Position numbers and translations under genes: made by a program. The notes below the pieces were generated by a model. The model was not told the origin of the DNA, did not search any database, and saw only the letters and a program-made list of their open reading frames with translations. From an uncultured Bacteroides sp. (GTDB lineage Bacteria > Bacteroidota > Bacteroidia > Bacteroidales > Bacteroidaceae), in NCBI GenBank assembly GCA_944322285.1, contig CALUOR010000097.1:1-64000 (forward strand): a DNA stretch of 64,000 nucleotides. The letters are read 5' to 3'. Within the stretch, counting starts at the first letter, position 1. Every line of letters starts with the position of its first letter. This document shows positions 18,332 through 26,976 of this stretch, one piece after another.

Positions 18332-20206
18332 ATGAGTGACATTATTCATTTATTGCCCGATTCGGTTGCCAATCAGATTGCGGCCGGTGAGGTGATACAA
18401 CGTCCCGCGTCTGTTATTAAAGAATTGGTGGAGAATGCGGTGGATGCTGAAGCGAAAGAAATACATGTGCTAGTGACCGATGCCGGCAAAACTAGTATTC
18501 AAGTGATTGACGATGGTAAAGGCATGTCTGAGACCGATGCCCGACTGGCCTTTGAGCGTCATGCGACTTCTAAGATTAAGCAGGCTTCCGATTTGTTTGC
18601 TTTACATACCATGGGCTTTCGTGGGGAAGCATTGGCTTCCATTGCAGCTGTGGCCGAAGTGGAACTGAAAACGCGTTTGGCTAATCAGGAACTTGGCACA
18701 CGATTGGTTATCAGCGGCTCGCGTGTAGAGAGTCAGGAGTTGGTGTCATGTCCGCAAGGGAGTAATTTCATTGTGAAAAATCTCTTTTTCAATGTCCCGG
18801 CGCGACGTAAATTCTTGAAGACGAATTCTACAGAGTTGAGTAATATCCTGACAGAATTTGAGCGGATAGCTTTGGTGCATCCTGATATTGCGTTCTATTT
18901 ATACAGCAATGATTCCGAGTTGTTCAATTTGCCTGTCATGCCATTGCGGCAGCGCATTATGTCTATCTTTGGGAAGAAATTGAACCAACAATTGTTATCC
19001 GTAGAGGTTGATACGACATTGATAAAAATATCTGGCTTTATAGCTAAACCTGATACGGCTCGTAAGAAGGGCGCGCATCAATATTTCTTTGTCAATGGGC
19101 GTTACATGCGCCATCCTTATTTTCATAAGGCGGTAATGGAAGCTTACGAACGGTTGATTCCTACAGGTGAACAAATCTCTTATTTCATCTATTTCGAAGT
19201 AGATCCGGCTAATATTGATGTGAATATCCACCCCACAAAAGCTGAAATAAAGTTTGAAAACGAGCAGGCCATCTGGCAAATCCTGTCTGCGGCGGTGAAG
19301 GAAACGTTGGGAAAATTCAACGCGATGCCTTCCATTGATTTTGATGCCGCCGATATGCCCGATATTCCTGTTTTCAATCAGGAGCATACTATACAACCTC
19401 CTAAGTTGCATTATAGTACGGATTACAATCCGTTTAAGCCTTCATCGGGCGGAGGGCAGTCTTATTCGCGTCCTAAGACTGATTGGGAAGGACTGTATGC
19501 TGGTCTGGAGACAGCCAGCAGGATGAACGACACTCAAGAGGCCGCTATGCCCGATTCTGTGGAGGCATCCTTTGAAGAGGTGGATATGGCTGGTTCGCAA
19601 GGTGAACCATCGTTGTATGGGCATGAGCCGGTGGCTAGTTCCAGCGTGCAATATTTGCAATTTAAGGGGCGTTTTATCCTAACTTCAGTCAAGTCGGGAC
19701 TAATGATTATCGACCAGCATCGAGCCCATGTGCGTGTGCTTTTCGACCGCTACATGGAGCAGATACATCGCGGGCAAGGGACTTCTCAAGGTGTATTGTT
19801 TCCCGAGATTGTACAATTCCCACCTTCTGAGGTCGCTATGCTTGAAAGCATTCTCGATGATTTGTCGGCCATCGGGTTCGAACTTACGGCATTAGGTGGG
19901 GGAAGTTACGCCATCAATGGAGTGCCGGCAGGTATTGAAGGACTGGACCCCGTGAAGCTGGTGCAGAATATGGTGCATACGGCCATGGAGAAAGGAAGCG
20001 ATGTGAAAGATGAAGTCCAAACGCGTTTGGCGTTGACTTTGGCCCGTGCCGCGGCCATCGTTTATGGGCAGGTCTTGACTCCGGACGAAATGTCAGGCTT
20101 GATAGGGCAGTTGTTCGTTTCCCCCTCTCCCAATTACACTCCGGACGGACATCTTATTCTTTCCACGATTAAGGAGGAAGATATAGAAAAATTGTTTTCG
20201 AAGTGA
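18332..20206 (+). CDS. mutL: DNA mismatch repair protein MutL
   Basis: Mismatch repair ATPase of 624 residues linking MutS to strand removal. The GHKL motifs are clear: [27 protein letters not shown]. The linker (~360-430) is poorly conserved. In the C-terminal dimerisation domain, the metal-binding endonuclease motif DQHA(X)2E(X)4E reads [12 protein letters not shown] at residues 461-472. The usual CPHGRP motif is replaced by SPNYTPDGH near residue 600. By sequence, then, the nuclease site seems to be missing. It is the last gene of the chaperone-OstA operon. Confidence 0.95.
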   Translation: MSDIIHLLPDSVANQIAAGEVIQRPASVIKELVENAVDAEAKEIHVLVTDAGKTSIQVIDDGKGMSETDARLAFERHATSKIKQASDLFALHTMGFRGEALASIAAVAEVELKTRLANQELGTRLVISGSRVESQELVSCPQGSNFIVKNLFFNVPARRKFLKTNSTELSNILTEFERIALVHPDIAFYLYSNDSELFNLPVMPLRQRIMSIFGKKLNQQLLSVEVDTTLIKISGFIAKPDTARKKGAHQYFFVNGRYMRHPYFHKAVMEAYERLIPTGEQISYFIYFEVDPANIDVNIHPTKAEIKFENEQAIWQILSAAVKETLGKFNAMPSIDFDAADMPDIPVFNQEHTIQPPKLHYSTDYNPFKPSSGGGQSYSRPKTDWEGLYAGLETASRMNDTQEAAMPDSVEASFEEVDMAGSQGEPSLYGHEPVASSSVQYLQFKGRFILTSVKSGLMIIDQHRAHVRVLFDRYMEQIHRGQGTSQGVLFPEIVQFPPSEVAMLESILDDLSAIGFELTALGGGSYAINGVPAGIEGLDPVKLVQNMVHTAMEKGSDVKDEVQTRLALTLARAAAIVYGQVLTPDEMSGLIGQLFVSPSPNYTPDGHLILSTIKEEDIEKLFSK

Positions 20207-20230
20207 TTCGTTGACAGTTTGTATAGAGAA

Positions 20231-20304
20231 GGGCCTTTTGCCATTCTTAATGCGCAACAAAGGCAGGGCCTTTGCGAGACATCGTGGAGGCTTTTGCGAA
20301 ACAT
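20231..20304. repeat. Short repeats between mutL and mscL
   Basis: Three direct copies of a word like GGGCCTTTTGC: 20231-20241, 20266-20275 and 20288-20298 (the last as AGGCTTTTGC). The second and third extend to GCGAGACAT and GCGAAACAT. An inverted relative, GCAACAAAGGC, lies at 20254-20264, so parts can fold. It may include the mutL terminator, but no T-tract is present. Confidence 0.5.
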
Positions 20305-20363
20305 TGTAATGCGCTCTCCGTTTTTTTCGGTTACAGATGACGTGGGGTATGCGGATTTATGCG

Positions 20364-20371
20364 TACCTTTG
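20364..20371 (+). promoter_or_regulatory. Promoter -7 box of mscL
   Basis: TACCTTTG fits TAnnTTTG and lies 28 nt before the mscL start. No obvious -33 element was seen. Confidence 0.5.
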
Positions 20372-20398
20372 CCCACCAAATGATAAAGAATAGATAAA

Positions 20399-20836
20399 AT
20401 GGGAAAGAGTACATTGTTGCAAGATTTTAAGGCGTTTGCCTTGAAGGGAAATGTGATGGACATGGCCGTCGGTGTAATCATTGGCGGAGCGTTTGGCAAG
20501 ATTGTGTCATCCTTGGTGGCAGATGTCATTATGCCGCCTATCGGTCTGTTGATAGGTGGAGTGAACTTTACGGATCTGAAGTGGGTGATGAAACCGGCCG
20601 TGGTAGAGGACGGTAAGGAAGTCGTAGCTGCCGTGACGCTGAATTATGGCAACTTTCTGCAAGTGACTTTCGATTTTCTCATCATTGCCTTCTCCATCTT
20701 TATGTTTGTCAAGCTCATTACACGGCTTACCACTCGCAAGAAAGAAGAGAAGCCTGCAACGCCTCCCGCGCCTCCCACACCCAGTCGCGAGGAAGTGCTA
20801 CTGACCGAGATTCGTGATTTGCTCAAAAATAAGTAG
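20399..20836 (+). CDS. mscL: Large-conductance mechanosensitive channel
   Basis: Inner-membrane pressure-release channel, 145 residues. The N-terminal helix and pore-lining TM1 are visible in [20 protein letters not shown], followed by [22 protein letters not shown]2 is [19 protein letters not shown]. The proline-rich linker and C-terminal helix ([14 protein letters not shown]) are typical. The length fits the family. It has its own promoter and is transcribed towards guaA. Confidence 0.97.
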   Translation: MGKSTLLQDFKAFALKGNVMDMAVGVIIGGAFGKIVSSLVADVIMPPIGLLIGGVNFTDLKWVMKPAVVEDGKEVVAAVTLNYGNFLQVTFDFLIIAFSIFMFVKLITRLTTRKKEEKPATPPAPPTPSREEVLLTEIRDLLKNK

Positions 20837-20902
20837 AAGGATTTTTGTGCTTTTGGCTTCAGAAGTTTTGAGTGAAAGCACGGTATTCTCCTAACTTTTT
20901 CT

Positions 20903-20910
20903 TACTTTTG
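20903..20910 (+). promoter_or_regulatory. Promoter -7 box of guaA
   Basis: TACTTTTG fits TAnnTTTG and lies 39 nt before the guaA start. Confidence 0.5.
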
Positions 20911-20949
20911 TATTTCAATAGAATAATATCCATTTCGAAAGTTAGTTAT

Positions 20950-22503
20950 ATGCAAGAAAAGATTATCATTCTCGACTTCGGTTCGCAGACCACGCAGCTC
21001 ATCGGGCGGCGCATTCGCGAACTGAATGTCTATTGTGAAATTGTTCCCTACAACAAATTTCCGAAAGACGATGATAGCGTGAAAGGGGTCATCCTGTCCG
21101 GTAGCCCCTTCTCGGTGTACGACGCGAGCGCTTTTAAGGTAGACTTGAGCGGCATCCGCGGCAAGTATCCCATCCTGGGCATTTGTTACGGGGCGCAATT
21201 CATCGCTTACAGCAATGGAGGTACGGTAGAGCCTGCCGGCACGCGTGAGTATGGACGCGCCCATCTGGAGACGTTTGACCGGGAGAATCCTTTGTTCAAG
21301 GACGTGCGCGAACATACGCAGGTATGGATGAGCCACGGAGACACCATTACGTCCATCCCCGCCAACTTCAAAGTCATCGCCTCTACCGACAAGGTGAAGA
21401 TTGCCGCTTATCAGGTAGAAGGCGAACAGGTGTGGGGCGTGCAGTTCCATCCCGAAGTTTTCCATAGTGAAGACGGCACACAGATGCTTCGCAACTTTGT
21501 GGTTGACGTTTGCGGATGCAGCCAAAGCTGGAGCGCGGCTTCGTTTGTAGATACTACGGTGGCTGAGTTGAAAGAGCAAGTAGGCAACGACCGTGTCATC
21601 TTGGGATTAAGCGGAGGCGTGGATTCGTCCGTAGCCGCCGTGTTGCTGAATCGTGCCATAGGTAAAAATCTGACGTGCATCTTTGTAGACCACGGTTTGC
21701 TCCGCAAGGACGAGTTTAAGAACGTTCTGCACGATTATGAATGTTTGGGGCTGAACGTGATAGGCGTAGATGCCAGCGAGAAGTTCTTCAAAGACTTGGA
21801 AGGCGTGACCGATCCGGAGAAGAAACGCAAGATTATCGGCCGCGATTTTGTGGAAGTGTTCAACGCCGAGGCGCGCAAGATTACGGACGCCAAATGGTTG
21901 GCGCAAGGCACTATCTATCCCGACCGCATTGAGAGCCTGAATATCACGGGAAAGACCATCAAAAGCCATCATAATGTAGGTGGCCTTCCCGAAGAGATGC
22001 ATCTGCAACTTTGCGAGCCGTTGAAGTGGTTGTTCAAGGACGAAGTGCGTCGTGTAGGCCGCCAGTTAGGTATTCCTGAACACCTGATAGGCCGCCATCC
22101 TTTCCCGGGACCGGGATTGGCCGTACGCATCTTGGGAGATATTACTCCGGAGAAGGTGCATATTTTGCAGGAAGCCGATGACATCTTTATCCGCGGCCTG
22201 CGCGAATGGAAGACCCAAGATGACTTTGGTAAGGAGACCAGCCTTTACGACCAAGTATGGCAGGCGGGAGTCATCCTGCTTCCCGTGCAATCCGTAGGTG
22301 TCATGGGTGATGAGCGCACCTACGAACGTGCCGTTGCCTTGCGTGCCGTGACCAGCACCGATGCCATGACCGCCGACTGGGCGCACCTGCCTTACGACTT
22401 CTTGGCACAAGTCTCGAACGACATTATTAATAAGGTGAAAGGAGTGAACCGCGTCACGTACGACATCTCCTCCAAACCGCCTTCGACCATCGAATGGGAG
22501 TGA
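20950..22503 (+). CDS. guaA: GMP synthase (glutamine-hydrolysing)
   Basis: Converts XMP to GMP using glutamine and ATP; 517 residues. The class I amidotransferase domain has its nucleophile in GICYGAQ and the histidine/glutamate pair in GVQFHPEV. The ATP-pyrophosphatase P-loop is [12 protein letters not shown], and the C-terminal dimerisation domain ends KPPSTIEWE as in the family. The ATG at 20950 is preferred over upstream in-frame starts because the -7 box lies at 20903. It has a strong terminator. Confidence 0.97.
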   Translation: MQEKIIILDFGSQTTQLIGRRIRELNVYCEIVPYNKFPKDDDSVKGVILSGSPFSVYDASAFKVDLSGIRGKYPILGICYGAQFIAYSNGGTVEPAGTREYGRAHLETFDRENPLFKDVREHTQVWMSHGDTITSIPANFKVIASTDKVKIAAYQVEGEQVWGVQFHPEVFHSEDGTQMLRNFVVDVCGCSQSWSAASFVDTTVAELKEQVGNDRVILGLSGGVDSSVAAVLLNRAIGKNLTCIFVDHGLLRKDEFKNVLHDYECLGLNVIGVDASEKFFKDLEGVTDPEKKRKIIGRDFVEVFNAEARKITDAKWLAQGTIYPDRIESLNITGKTIKSHHNVGGLPEEMHLQLCEPLKWLFKDEVRRVGRQLGIPEHLIGRHPFPGPGLAVRILGDITPEKVHILQEADDIFIRGLREWKTQDDFGKETSLYDQVWQAGVILLPVQSVGVMGDERTYERAVALRAVTSTDAMTADWAHLPYDFLAQVSNDIINKVKGVNRVTYDISSKPPSTIEWE

Positions 22504-22528
22504 CGCCCAGTTTTTTAGATACATTATC

Positions 22529-22574
22529 AATAAAGGTGTGCCATAATTGACGAATGGCACACCTTTATTTTTTG
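22529..22574 (+). terminator. Terminator of guaA
   Basis: A perfect 15-bp stem (22529-22543 with 22555-22569), an 11-nt loop and a T-tract. It begins 26 nt after the guaA stop. Confidence 0.9.
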
Positions 22575-22619
22575 TAAAGACATTTTTGAATCCAAAGAAC
22601 CTCTGCGTAATCGCCTCTC

Positions 22620-22724
22620 AATCAGCGCACTATTTCCTCCCAAATACTTAAGTGTTTGTCTTCAATCAGCGCAGTGTTTAGGGGGTAAACACTGCGCTGA
22701 TTAAACGGAAATAGCGCAGTGTTT
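22620..22724. repeat. Four-copy word cluster with perfect 17-bp hairpin
   Basis: The word AATCAGCGCAGTGTTTA occurs at 22664-22680 and, exactly inverted, at 22686-22702, separated by GGGGG: a perfect 17-bp hairpin. A degraded copy, AATCAGCGCACTATTT, is at 22620-22635. A truncated copy, ATAGCGCAGTGTTT, is at 22711-22724. It lies after the guaA terminator, so it is not needed for that function. Confidence 0.85.
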
Positions 22725-23457
22725 TTATGGAGTATAATGTGCTGTAAATCAGCAAGATATATAAATAATTACATCGTTTTGATATTTCAAGGACTTGAAT
22801 CTATGTATTTATTAACAATACAAGCATTGAATTTAAAATAGATGTTAAGGCTATGTGTCAAATAATATTCCTAGAACAGGTGAAGGAAAATCAGTTCCGA
22901 TGATAGTTAAATGAAGAAGAATGGATGAGGAACGAAGAATGAATCCCTGTAATCTGTATATCACCTGAATATCTACTTTACACAATTTGTTATGTAAGAA
23001 AAAAGAATGCACATTGTTTTGTATTTGTTGAATTCTTCATACCTTTGTGGCGTTTCTCGTGCTGAAGTCCGGTTCGGGAATGGGCATAGGGAAACTATAT
23101 AATGTATATATGATATAGAGAAAGACGTTTACTTGACAGCTTTGTCTTTTGCTATTCGAAACTTTACAACTTTTGACTCGGTCGGAAGCGAAGCAATGGT
23201 AGATGTTTACGGGATGTGTTTATATATTCCTAAGCTTGGTTATTGTTATGTACTATGCAGTAATCCTGCCGAGGAGTAATTATACATATCGGTGTGGGCT
23301 TCTGCGTTGCTTGTCCAGATTGGGTGCACAATGCGAAGGCCTCGAATAGCGGGACGGGTGACAGGTACAGATTCCGCGCTTTTTCTTTATAGAATTTTTT
23401 CAATCACGTTATTTTGTTGCCCGCAGGGAATCCGGGTGACGCAGAGAGAGACAAGGC
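22725..23457. other. Gap of about 730 bases without a confident gene
   Basis: AT-rich between 22740 and 23040, where I see nothing. A promoter lies at 23018-23047. Downstream, the reading frame starting ATG at 23203 encodes a 48-residue peptide with one hydrophobic segment (CVYIFLSLVIVMYYAVIL), ending at 23349. An overlapping frame (ATG 23196) encodes 27 residues rich in Tyr and Cys. Neither has a recognised relative. A weak hairpin (GCGGGA/TTCCGC) followed by CTTTTTCTTT at about 23351-23396 could end a short transcript. So this may be a small RNA or small-protein gene. Confidence 0.4.
23018..23047 (+). promoter_or_regulatory. Orphan promoter
   Basis: TTTG at 23018-23021, 18 nt, then TACCTTTG at 23040-23047, a good match to the Bacteroidetes pattern. 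No recognised gene follows until the HTH gene at 23458. Confidence 0.5.
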
Positions 23458-23679
23458 ATGGTTCACGCGGGCAAACTTATAGAAACCATTCTTCACGAAC
23501 AAGGACGCAGCGTCACTTGGTTTGCCAACCAGTTGTGCTGCACTCGTCCTAATGTCTATAAGATTTTCCAGAAAGAAAATATCGACCTCCATTTGTTATG
23601 GCGTATTTCGTGCATTCTTCAACACGATTTTTTCCGGGATTTGTCCGATGCCATTCAGAAACCTGAAGGAAGGCTCTGA
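23458..23679 (+). CDS. Small helix-turn-helix protein
   Basis: Protein of 73 residues consisting almost only of a Cro/C1-type HTH fold: GKLIETILHEQGRSVTWFAN is helices 1-2 and CTRPNVYKIFQKENIDLHLL is helix 3 and beyond. Bacteroides genomes carry many such proteins of about 70 residues (the IxKLIxxxLxxQxRxVTWFAxxL type), often beside small unknown genes. No partner toxin is evident in the flanks. Start ATG at 23458. The DNA target is unknown; regulation of the secreted-protein cluster downstream is possible but unproven. Confidence 0.8.
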   Translation: MVHAGKLIETILHEQGRSVTWFANQLCCTRPNVYKIFQKENIDLHLLWRISCILQHDFFRDLSDAIQKPEGRL

Positions 23680-23745
23680 TTCTATTTTACATACACTGTT
23701 TCCAAAAAGGCGACATTTTTGTTTACTTATAGGAACTATGCTATC

Positions 23746-23777
23746 TTGCATTCTTATCTTTTCTTTACATACTTTTG
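23746..23777 (+). promoter_or_regulatory. Promoter of the secreted-protein cluster
   Basis: TTG at 23746-23748, 21 nt, then TACTTTTG at 23770-23777, about 70 nt before the ATG at 23846. Confidence 0.55.
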
Positions 23778-23845
23778 TAAATGCATTTACGGTATATTTA
23801 AATGGTGGAATGTGCAAAGTGTAATAATATATAAAACTATATAGT

Positions 23846-24325
23846 ATGAAAAAATTGTTTTTTATGGTGCTGTTTGCCTGTATAGGCATTTTGGGCGTGC
23901 AGGCACAAAAGACTACAGTAGAGTACAAGGATACGCAAGCGCGACTGCTGGATGTGGTTTCGAATGCGTATGTGAAGCCGTTGACCGTTGAACTGAAGGT
24001 TGATACTTCAAAAGGCCGTATCAGAGACGAGTGGCCTATTTCTAAGAAAGTGGCGGAAGTTGATATGGGTGGTGACATTGCTAACATACGGAGTTGGGGA
24101 GTCTATATGTCTTCCAAGTTTCATAATGCAGATGTAATAGTTGCGGCTACATTTAATTTTGAGACAGATCCTGATAATCCGGATGCTTATAAGTTGACGG
24201 TTGTCGGATATCCGGCATCGTTCGTAAATTGGAAAACTGCCACGGAAGCGGATTATGAATGGATACGTATGGAAAAAGTGGTTACTACCAATGAACGGGA
24301 AAAAATATCAGCCATTGTTAAATAA
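23846..24325 (+). CDS. Secreted protein of unknown function
   Basis: Protein of 159 residues with a signal peptide (residues 1-20, ending GVQAQ). The mature part looks beta-rich and compact (TTVEYKDTQARLLDVVSNAY, KVAEVDMGGDIANIRSW, ADVIVAATFNFETD). I do not recognise the family; similar small exported proteins are common in Bacteroides. It is followed after 18 nt by a lipoprotein and then by a beta-barrel-like protein, ending at a shared terminator at 25466, so the three probably form an operon. Confidence 0.65.
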   Translation: MKKLFFMVLFACIGILGVQAQKTTVEYKDTQARLLDVVSNAYVKPLTVELKVDTSKGRIRDEWPISKKVAEVDMGGDIANIRSWGVYMSSKFHNADVIVAATFNFETDPDNPDAYKLTVVGYPASFVNWKTATEADYEWIRMEKVVTTNEREKISAIVK

Positions 24326-24343
24326 TAGATACTTTTTAATTAA

Positions 24344-24760
24344 ATGAGTACAATCTATCGGGTTTTATTGGGAAGTTTTATAGCTGTCATTTTGACGAGT
24401 TTCATTTCTTGTTCAGATGAGGAAAATGGTGGCGGTTCTGGCACCGGAATTGTAAGTACGTGGGGGTATGTTCAAAATGATGAATATATGGAAACGCTTC
24501 AGTTTAGGGCAGATGGAACATATACATTGACTCAAAAAGAGTATTATGGCAGCAAAGGTGATTGGGATACGGAAATAGAAGAGGGAACTTATGAATTTGA
24601 TGAAGAAACTATGACGTTGACAATTCATTATTTTGAAGATTATCCGGAAGGGAAACCCGTTACTCGGACTTTAACAGTTTTGCAATTGACGAAAGATGTA
24701 TTGGAGATAGATGAATGGTGGGAAGGTTATAACAGAAGTTTTGTTTTTCATCGAGTTTAA
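24344..24760 (+). CDS. Lipocalin-like surface lipoprotein
   Basis: Lipoprotein of 138 residues, lipobox FISC with Cys23, followed by SDEEN, close to the acidic lipoprotein export signal described in Bacteroides, so it is probably surface-exposed. The mature part has the small lipocalin-like pattern: STWGYVQNDEYMETLQFRAD, GTYTLTQ, GTYEFDEETMTLTI, VLEIDEWW. It resembles the protein at 26315 in layout and length. Ligand unknown. Confidence 0.7.
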   Translation: MSTIYRVLLGSFIAVILTSFISCSDEENGGGSGTGIVSTWGYVQNDEYMETLQFRADGTYTLTQKEYYGSKGDWDTEIEEGTYEFDEETMTLTIHYFEDYPEGKPVTRTLTVLQLTKDVLEIDEWWEGYNRSFVFHRV

Positions 24761-24797
24761 TAAAATTCAGTCATTATAAATTTAAAAATAGTAAGTA

Positions 24798-25436
24798 ATG
24801 AAAAAGTTTTTATCAATCGTAGCTGCGCTTCTGCTTTGTGCGGGCGTACAAGCTCAAATCGTTTCTTCTACCAGTAGAAGTATTAAAACGCAACGCGAAA
24901 GGCCTTCGGAAACGGTATGGTTGGCACGTGTCGGTATGAACATCATGAACCTTTCGGGTGGAAGCGCCGAAGGCTTGAGCTCAAAGATGGGGTATAATGT
25001 TAATTTTGAGTTCAACAAACCGATGGGCGAATGGGGTGCTTATTGGGGCATGAATTTCGGCTTGGGTTCCCGTGGTTATAAAGTGGATGACGTGAAGGCT
25101 ATTGCTCATAACTTCCAATACTCTCCGTTTACATTTGGATGGAAAATCCGCGTGACGGATAACATCCGGATAGATCCACATATTGGTGTCTATGCCAGCA
25201 TTGACTATGCCGGAAAAATAAAGGAAGGAGGTGAGAGCATTAGTTGGGGTGATATGGCAGATTATGACGGAGTGGATTATCGTCGTTACGATGTCGGTAT
25301 GAATTCCGGTGTTGGTGTTTGGTATGACCGCTTCAACTTGGATTTGTGCTACCAATGTGGCTTCGTAGATGTCTATTCCGATTATGATGGTATCAAGACC
25401 AGCAACTTTATGATTCGTCTGGGTATCGCATTCTGA
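24798..25436 (+). CDS. Outer-membrane beta-barrel-like protein
   Basis: Protein of 212 residues with a signal peptide (residues 1-19, ending GVQAQ). The mature region alternates hydrophobic and polar strands ending in aromatic residues (YNVNFEFNKPMGEWGAYWGM, FTFGWKIRVTDNIRIDPHIG, FNLDLCYQCGF, SNFMIRLGIAF). The C-terminal phenylalanine is the usual end of an outer-membrane barrel. It fits the OmpA/PorT-like small barrel group. Third gene of the cluster, with a terminator 30 nt later. Confidence 0.75.
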   Translation: MKKFLSIVAALLLCAGVQAQIVSSTSRSIKTQRERPSETVWLARVGMNIMNLSGGSAEGLSSKMGYNVNFEFNKPMGEWGAYWGMNFGLGSRGYKVDDVKAIAHNFQYSPFTFGWKIRVTDNIRIDPHIGVYASIDYAGKIKEGGESISWGDMADYDGVDYRRYDVGMNSGVGVWYDRFNLDLCYQCGFVDVYSDYDGIKTSNFMIRLGIAF

Positions 25437-25465
25437 TAAATAAAGAAAAACATCTTCATAATTCG

Positions 25466-25512
25466 CAACGTTTACTTCTTGCCGATGCGTGAGGGTAAAC
25501 GTTGTTTTTTTA
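25466..25512 (+). terminator. Terminator of the secreted-protein cluster
   Basis: Perfect 10-bp stem CAACGTTTAC/GTAAACGTTG with a 19-nt loop, then eight T. The next gene starts only 15 nt after the T-tract. Confidence 0.88.
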
Positions 25513-25526
25513 ATGTTGAAAAACGT

Positions 25527-26249
25527 ATGAGAAGACAACTAATCTTTGTTTGGACAATACTGATGCTGGTCTTCGCTTTCCCTTTATCTGCACAGACTTT
25601 TGTGGAGATAGGACAGAAATATCCGGTCACGACAGACGGTGATAAATGTGCGGTGAATGGCTTCACACCTTTCAATGGGATGTCGGATGAGAAGATATTT
25701 GCGAATGCTATGCTTTGGGCGATAGAGAATCTTTGTCCCCAGTTGCGTGACGGCATGACGGAAGTGGATATTCCGAGTAAAAGTTTCAGTTGCGACTTTA
25801 CGATGGGGTCGTTGCCCGATTCGGAAGAAGAGAATCTGTTTTATGTGAAAGCTACGTTCCGGGTGGCCGATGGCAAACTTCTGTATTATATTTCGGATGT
25901 ATTGATTGAATCATCGGTTTTTGTAATGAAGAAGGTTACGCCTTTGGAGAAACTGAATCCGGAAAAGAAGGCGGCGCACAAGCGTACCATGGACGACTTT
26001 ATTGCCAGTGAGTCGCAGTTGCTCAACAAGATGTTCGATTTTATCACGACTCATCAACCGGCACCCATTACTCATTGGAACGACATTGCCATCCGTCGCG
26101 CCGTGAAAGGTATGAATGAGGACGAGTGCCTGATGGCGTTTGGCAAGCCTCAGACCATCCGCGAAAACAATGGAGAGGTGCAATGGATGTATAGTAGTTC
26201 CTTTTTTCTGTTTTTTCAGAATGGAGTGGTGAAGACGGTGCTTCGATGA
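25527..26249 (+). CDS. Secreted protein with BamE-like tail
   Basis: Protein of 240 residues. The ATG at 25527 gives a clean signal peptide (MRRQLIFVWTILMLVFAF, cleaved near LSAQ); the longer open frame runs through the terminator and is rejected. The central part is unrecognised (MSDEKIFANAMLWAIENL, SCDFTMGSLPDSEEENLFYV). The last 50 residues (AVKGMNEDECLMAFGKPQTI, GEVQWMYSS, LFFQNGVVKTVLR) look like the SmpA/OmlA (BamE) fold. Because it starts just after a terminator, it may have its own promoter, which I could not place. Confidence 0.6.
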   Translation: MRRQLIFVWTILMLVFAFPLSAQTFVEIGQKYPVTTDGDKCAVNGFTPFNGMSDEKIFANAMLWAIENLCPQLRDGMTEVDIPSKSFSCDFTMGSLPDSEEENLFYVKATFRVADGKLLYYISDVLIESSVFVMKKVTPLEKLNPEKKAAHKRTMDDFIASESQLLNKMFDFITTHQPAPITHWNDIAIRRAVKGMNEDECLMAFGKPQTIRENNGEVQWMYSSSFFLFFQNGVVKTVLR

Positions 26250-26314
26250 GGCGTTTATTTGTAAAGAGAGGCTAAAAACATAAGATTCTATTAACTTTAA
26301 AATAACAAAACAAC

Positions 26315-26731
26315 ATGAGAACTTTTAGATTTTGGGCAGGTAGCCTAATGATGGTTATCTGCATGAGTATGCTGTCGGCATGTAGTGACGATGATGATGT
26401 GTCTACAGGCGCTTTGGTAGGATTGTGGCAGTCAACTCATTGGTCTGGATATGATGCCTATGATGATTATTATGAAGATTGGGATGAACCTATTGATGAA
26501 GAAGATAGTTCCTTTATCAAATTTAATTCAGATGGAACACTTTCCACATGGGAATATGGTGATGAAGAAAATGCTGTTTCTGCTTATTACGAATTAGATG
26601 GCGACCGTCTTATTGTATCAAGTGCTTGGGAAGACGTTTATATTGTAAAAACTTTGAATGGAAACACCTTGCAGCTAGAGTATAGAGAAGGGGATAATTT
26701 TTACGAATTGCTTACATTCAAGAGGCGTTGA
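26315..26731 (+). CDS. Lipocalin-like surface lipoprotein
   Basis: Lipoprotein of 138 residues, lipobox LSAC with Cys23, followed by SDDDD, an exact match to the surface-export signal reported for Bacteroides fragilis lipoproteins. The mature part is very acidic (DYYEDWDEPIDEEDS) and has the small lipocalin-like layout (ALVGLWQSTHW, FIKFNSDGTLSTWEY, YYELDGDRLIVSS, YELLTFKRR). It is probably a distant paralogue of the protein at 24344. It ends just before a hairpin terminator. Confidence 0.72.
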   Translation: MRTFRFWAGSLMMVICMSMLSACSDDDDVSTGALVGLWQSTHWSGYDAYDDYYEDWDEPIDEEDSSFIKFNSDGTLSTWEYGDEENAVSAYYELDGDRLIVSSAWEDVYIVKTLNGNTLQLEYREGDNFYELLTFKRR

Positions 26732-26758
26732 AGCTTCTTAGATGGATTTCTTGTTGAA

Positions 26759-26816
26759 AAGACACAGGGTGCTTTCTTTCGCTGATTGAGCAAGTAGAGA
26801 ACTCTGTGCCTTTTTA
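26759..26816 (+). terminator. Probable terminator after the lipoprotein at 26315
   Basis: A 12-nt stem with one wobble and one mismatch (AAGACACAGGGT/ACTCTGTGCCTT), a 30-nt loop and a T-run (CCTTTTTAT). Confidence 0.6.
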
Positions 26817-26918
26817 TGTACATATTCATCATGTGCACAAAAATAGCGAATTCTATCCAGTATAACGATGAAAATGGATAAAAAATGAATCCAGTTGAGA
26901 ATGTGGGGTAGATAAGCA

Positions 26919-26948
26919 TTGGGTTAATCGGATTAATCCTTATTTTTG
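26919..26948 (+). promoter_or_regulatory. Promoter of the GH43-type gene
   Basis: TTG at 26919-26921, 19 nt, then TATTTTTG at 26941-26948, 29 nt before the start at 26977. Confidence 0.6.
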
Positions 26949-26976
26949 CTGGCAGATTATAACAATTAAACATAGA

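Noticed and set aside
22620..22724. CRISPR array
   Set aside because: The copies are in mixed orientation, of unequal length and without regular spacers, and no cas genes are near.
23048..23396. RNase P or tmRNA gene
   Set aside because: GAAGTCCGG and ACAGATTCCG vaguely recall RNase P ends, but the conserved GGTAAGAGC-type core and the tmRNA tRNA-like ends are missing.
23292..23552. An 86-codon frame upstream of the HTH gene
   Set aside because: It overlaps the well supported HTH gene in another frame and shows no family pattern.
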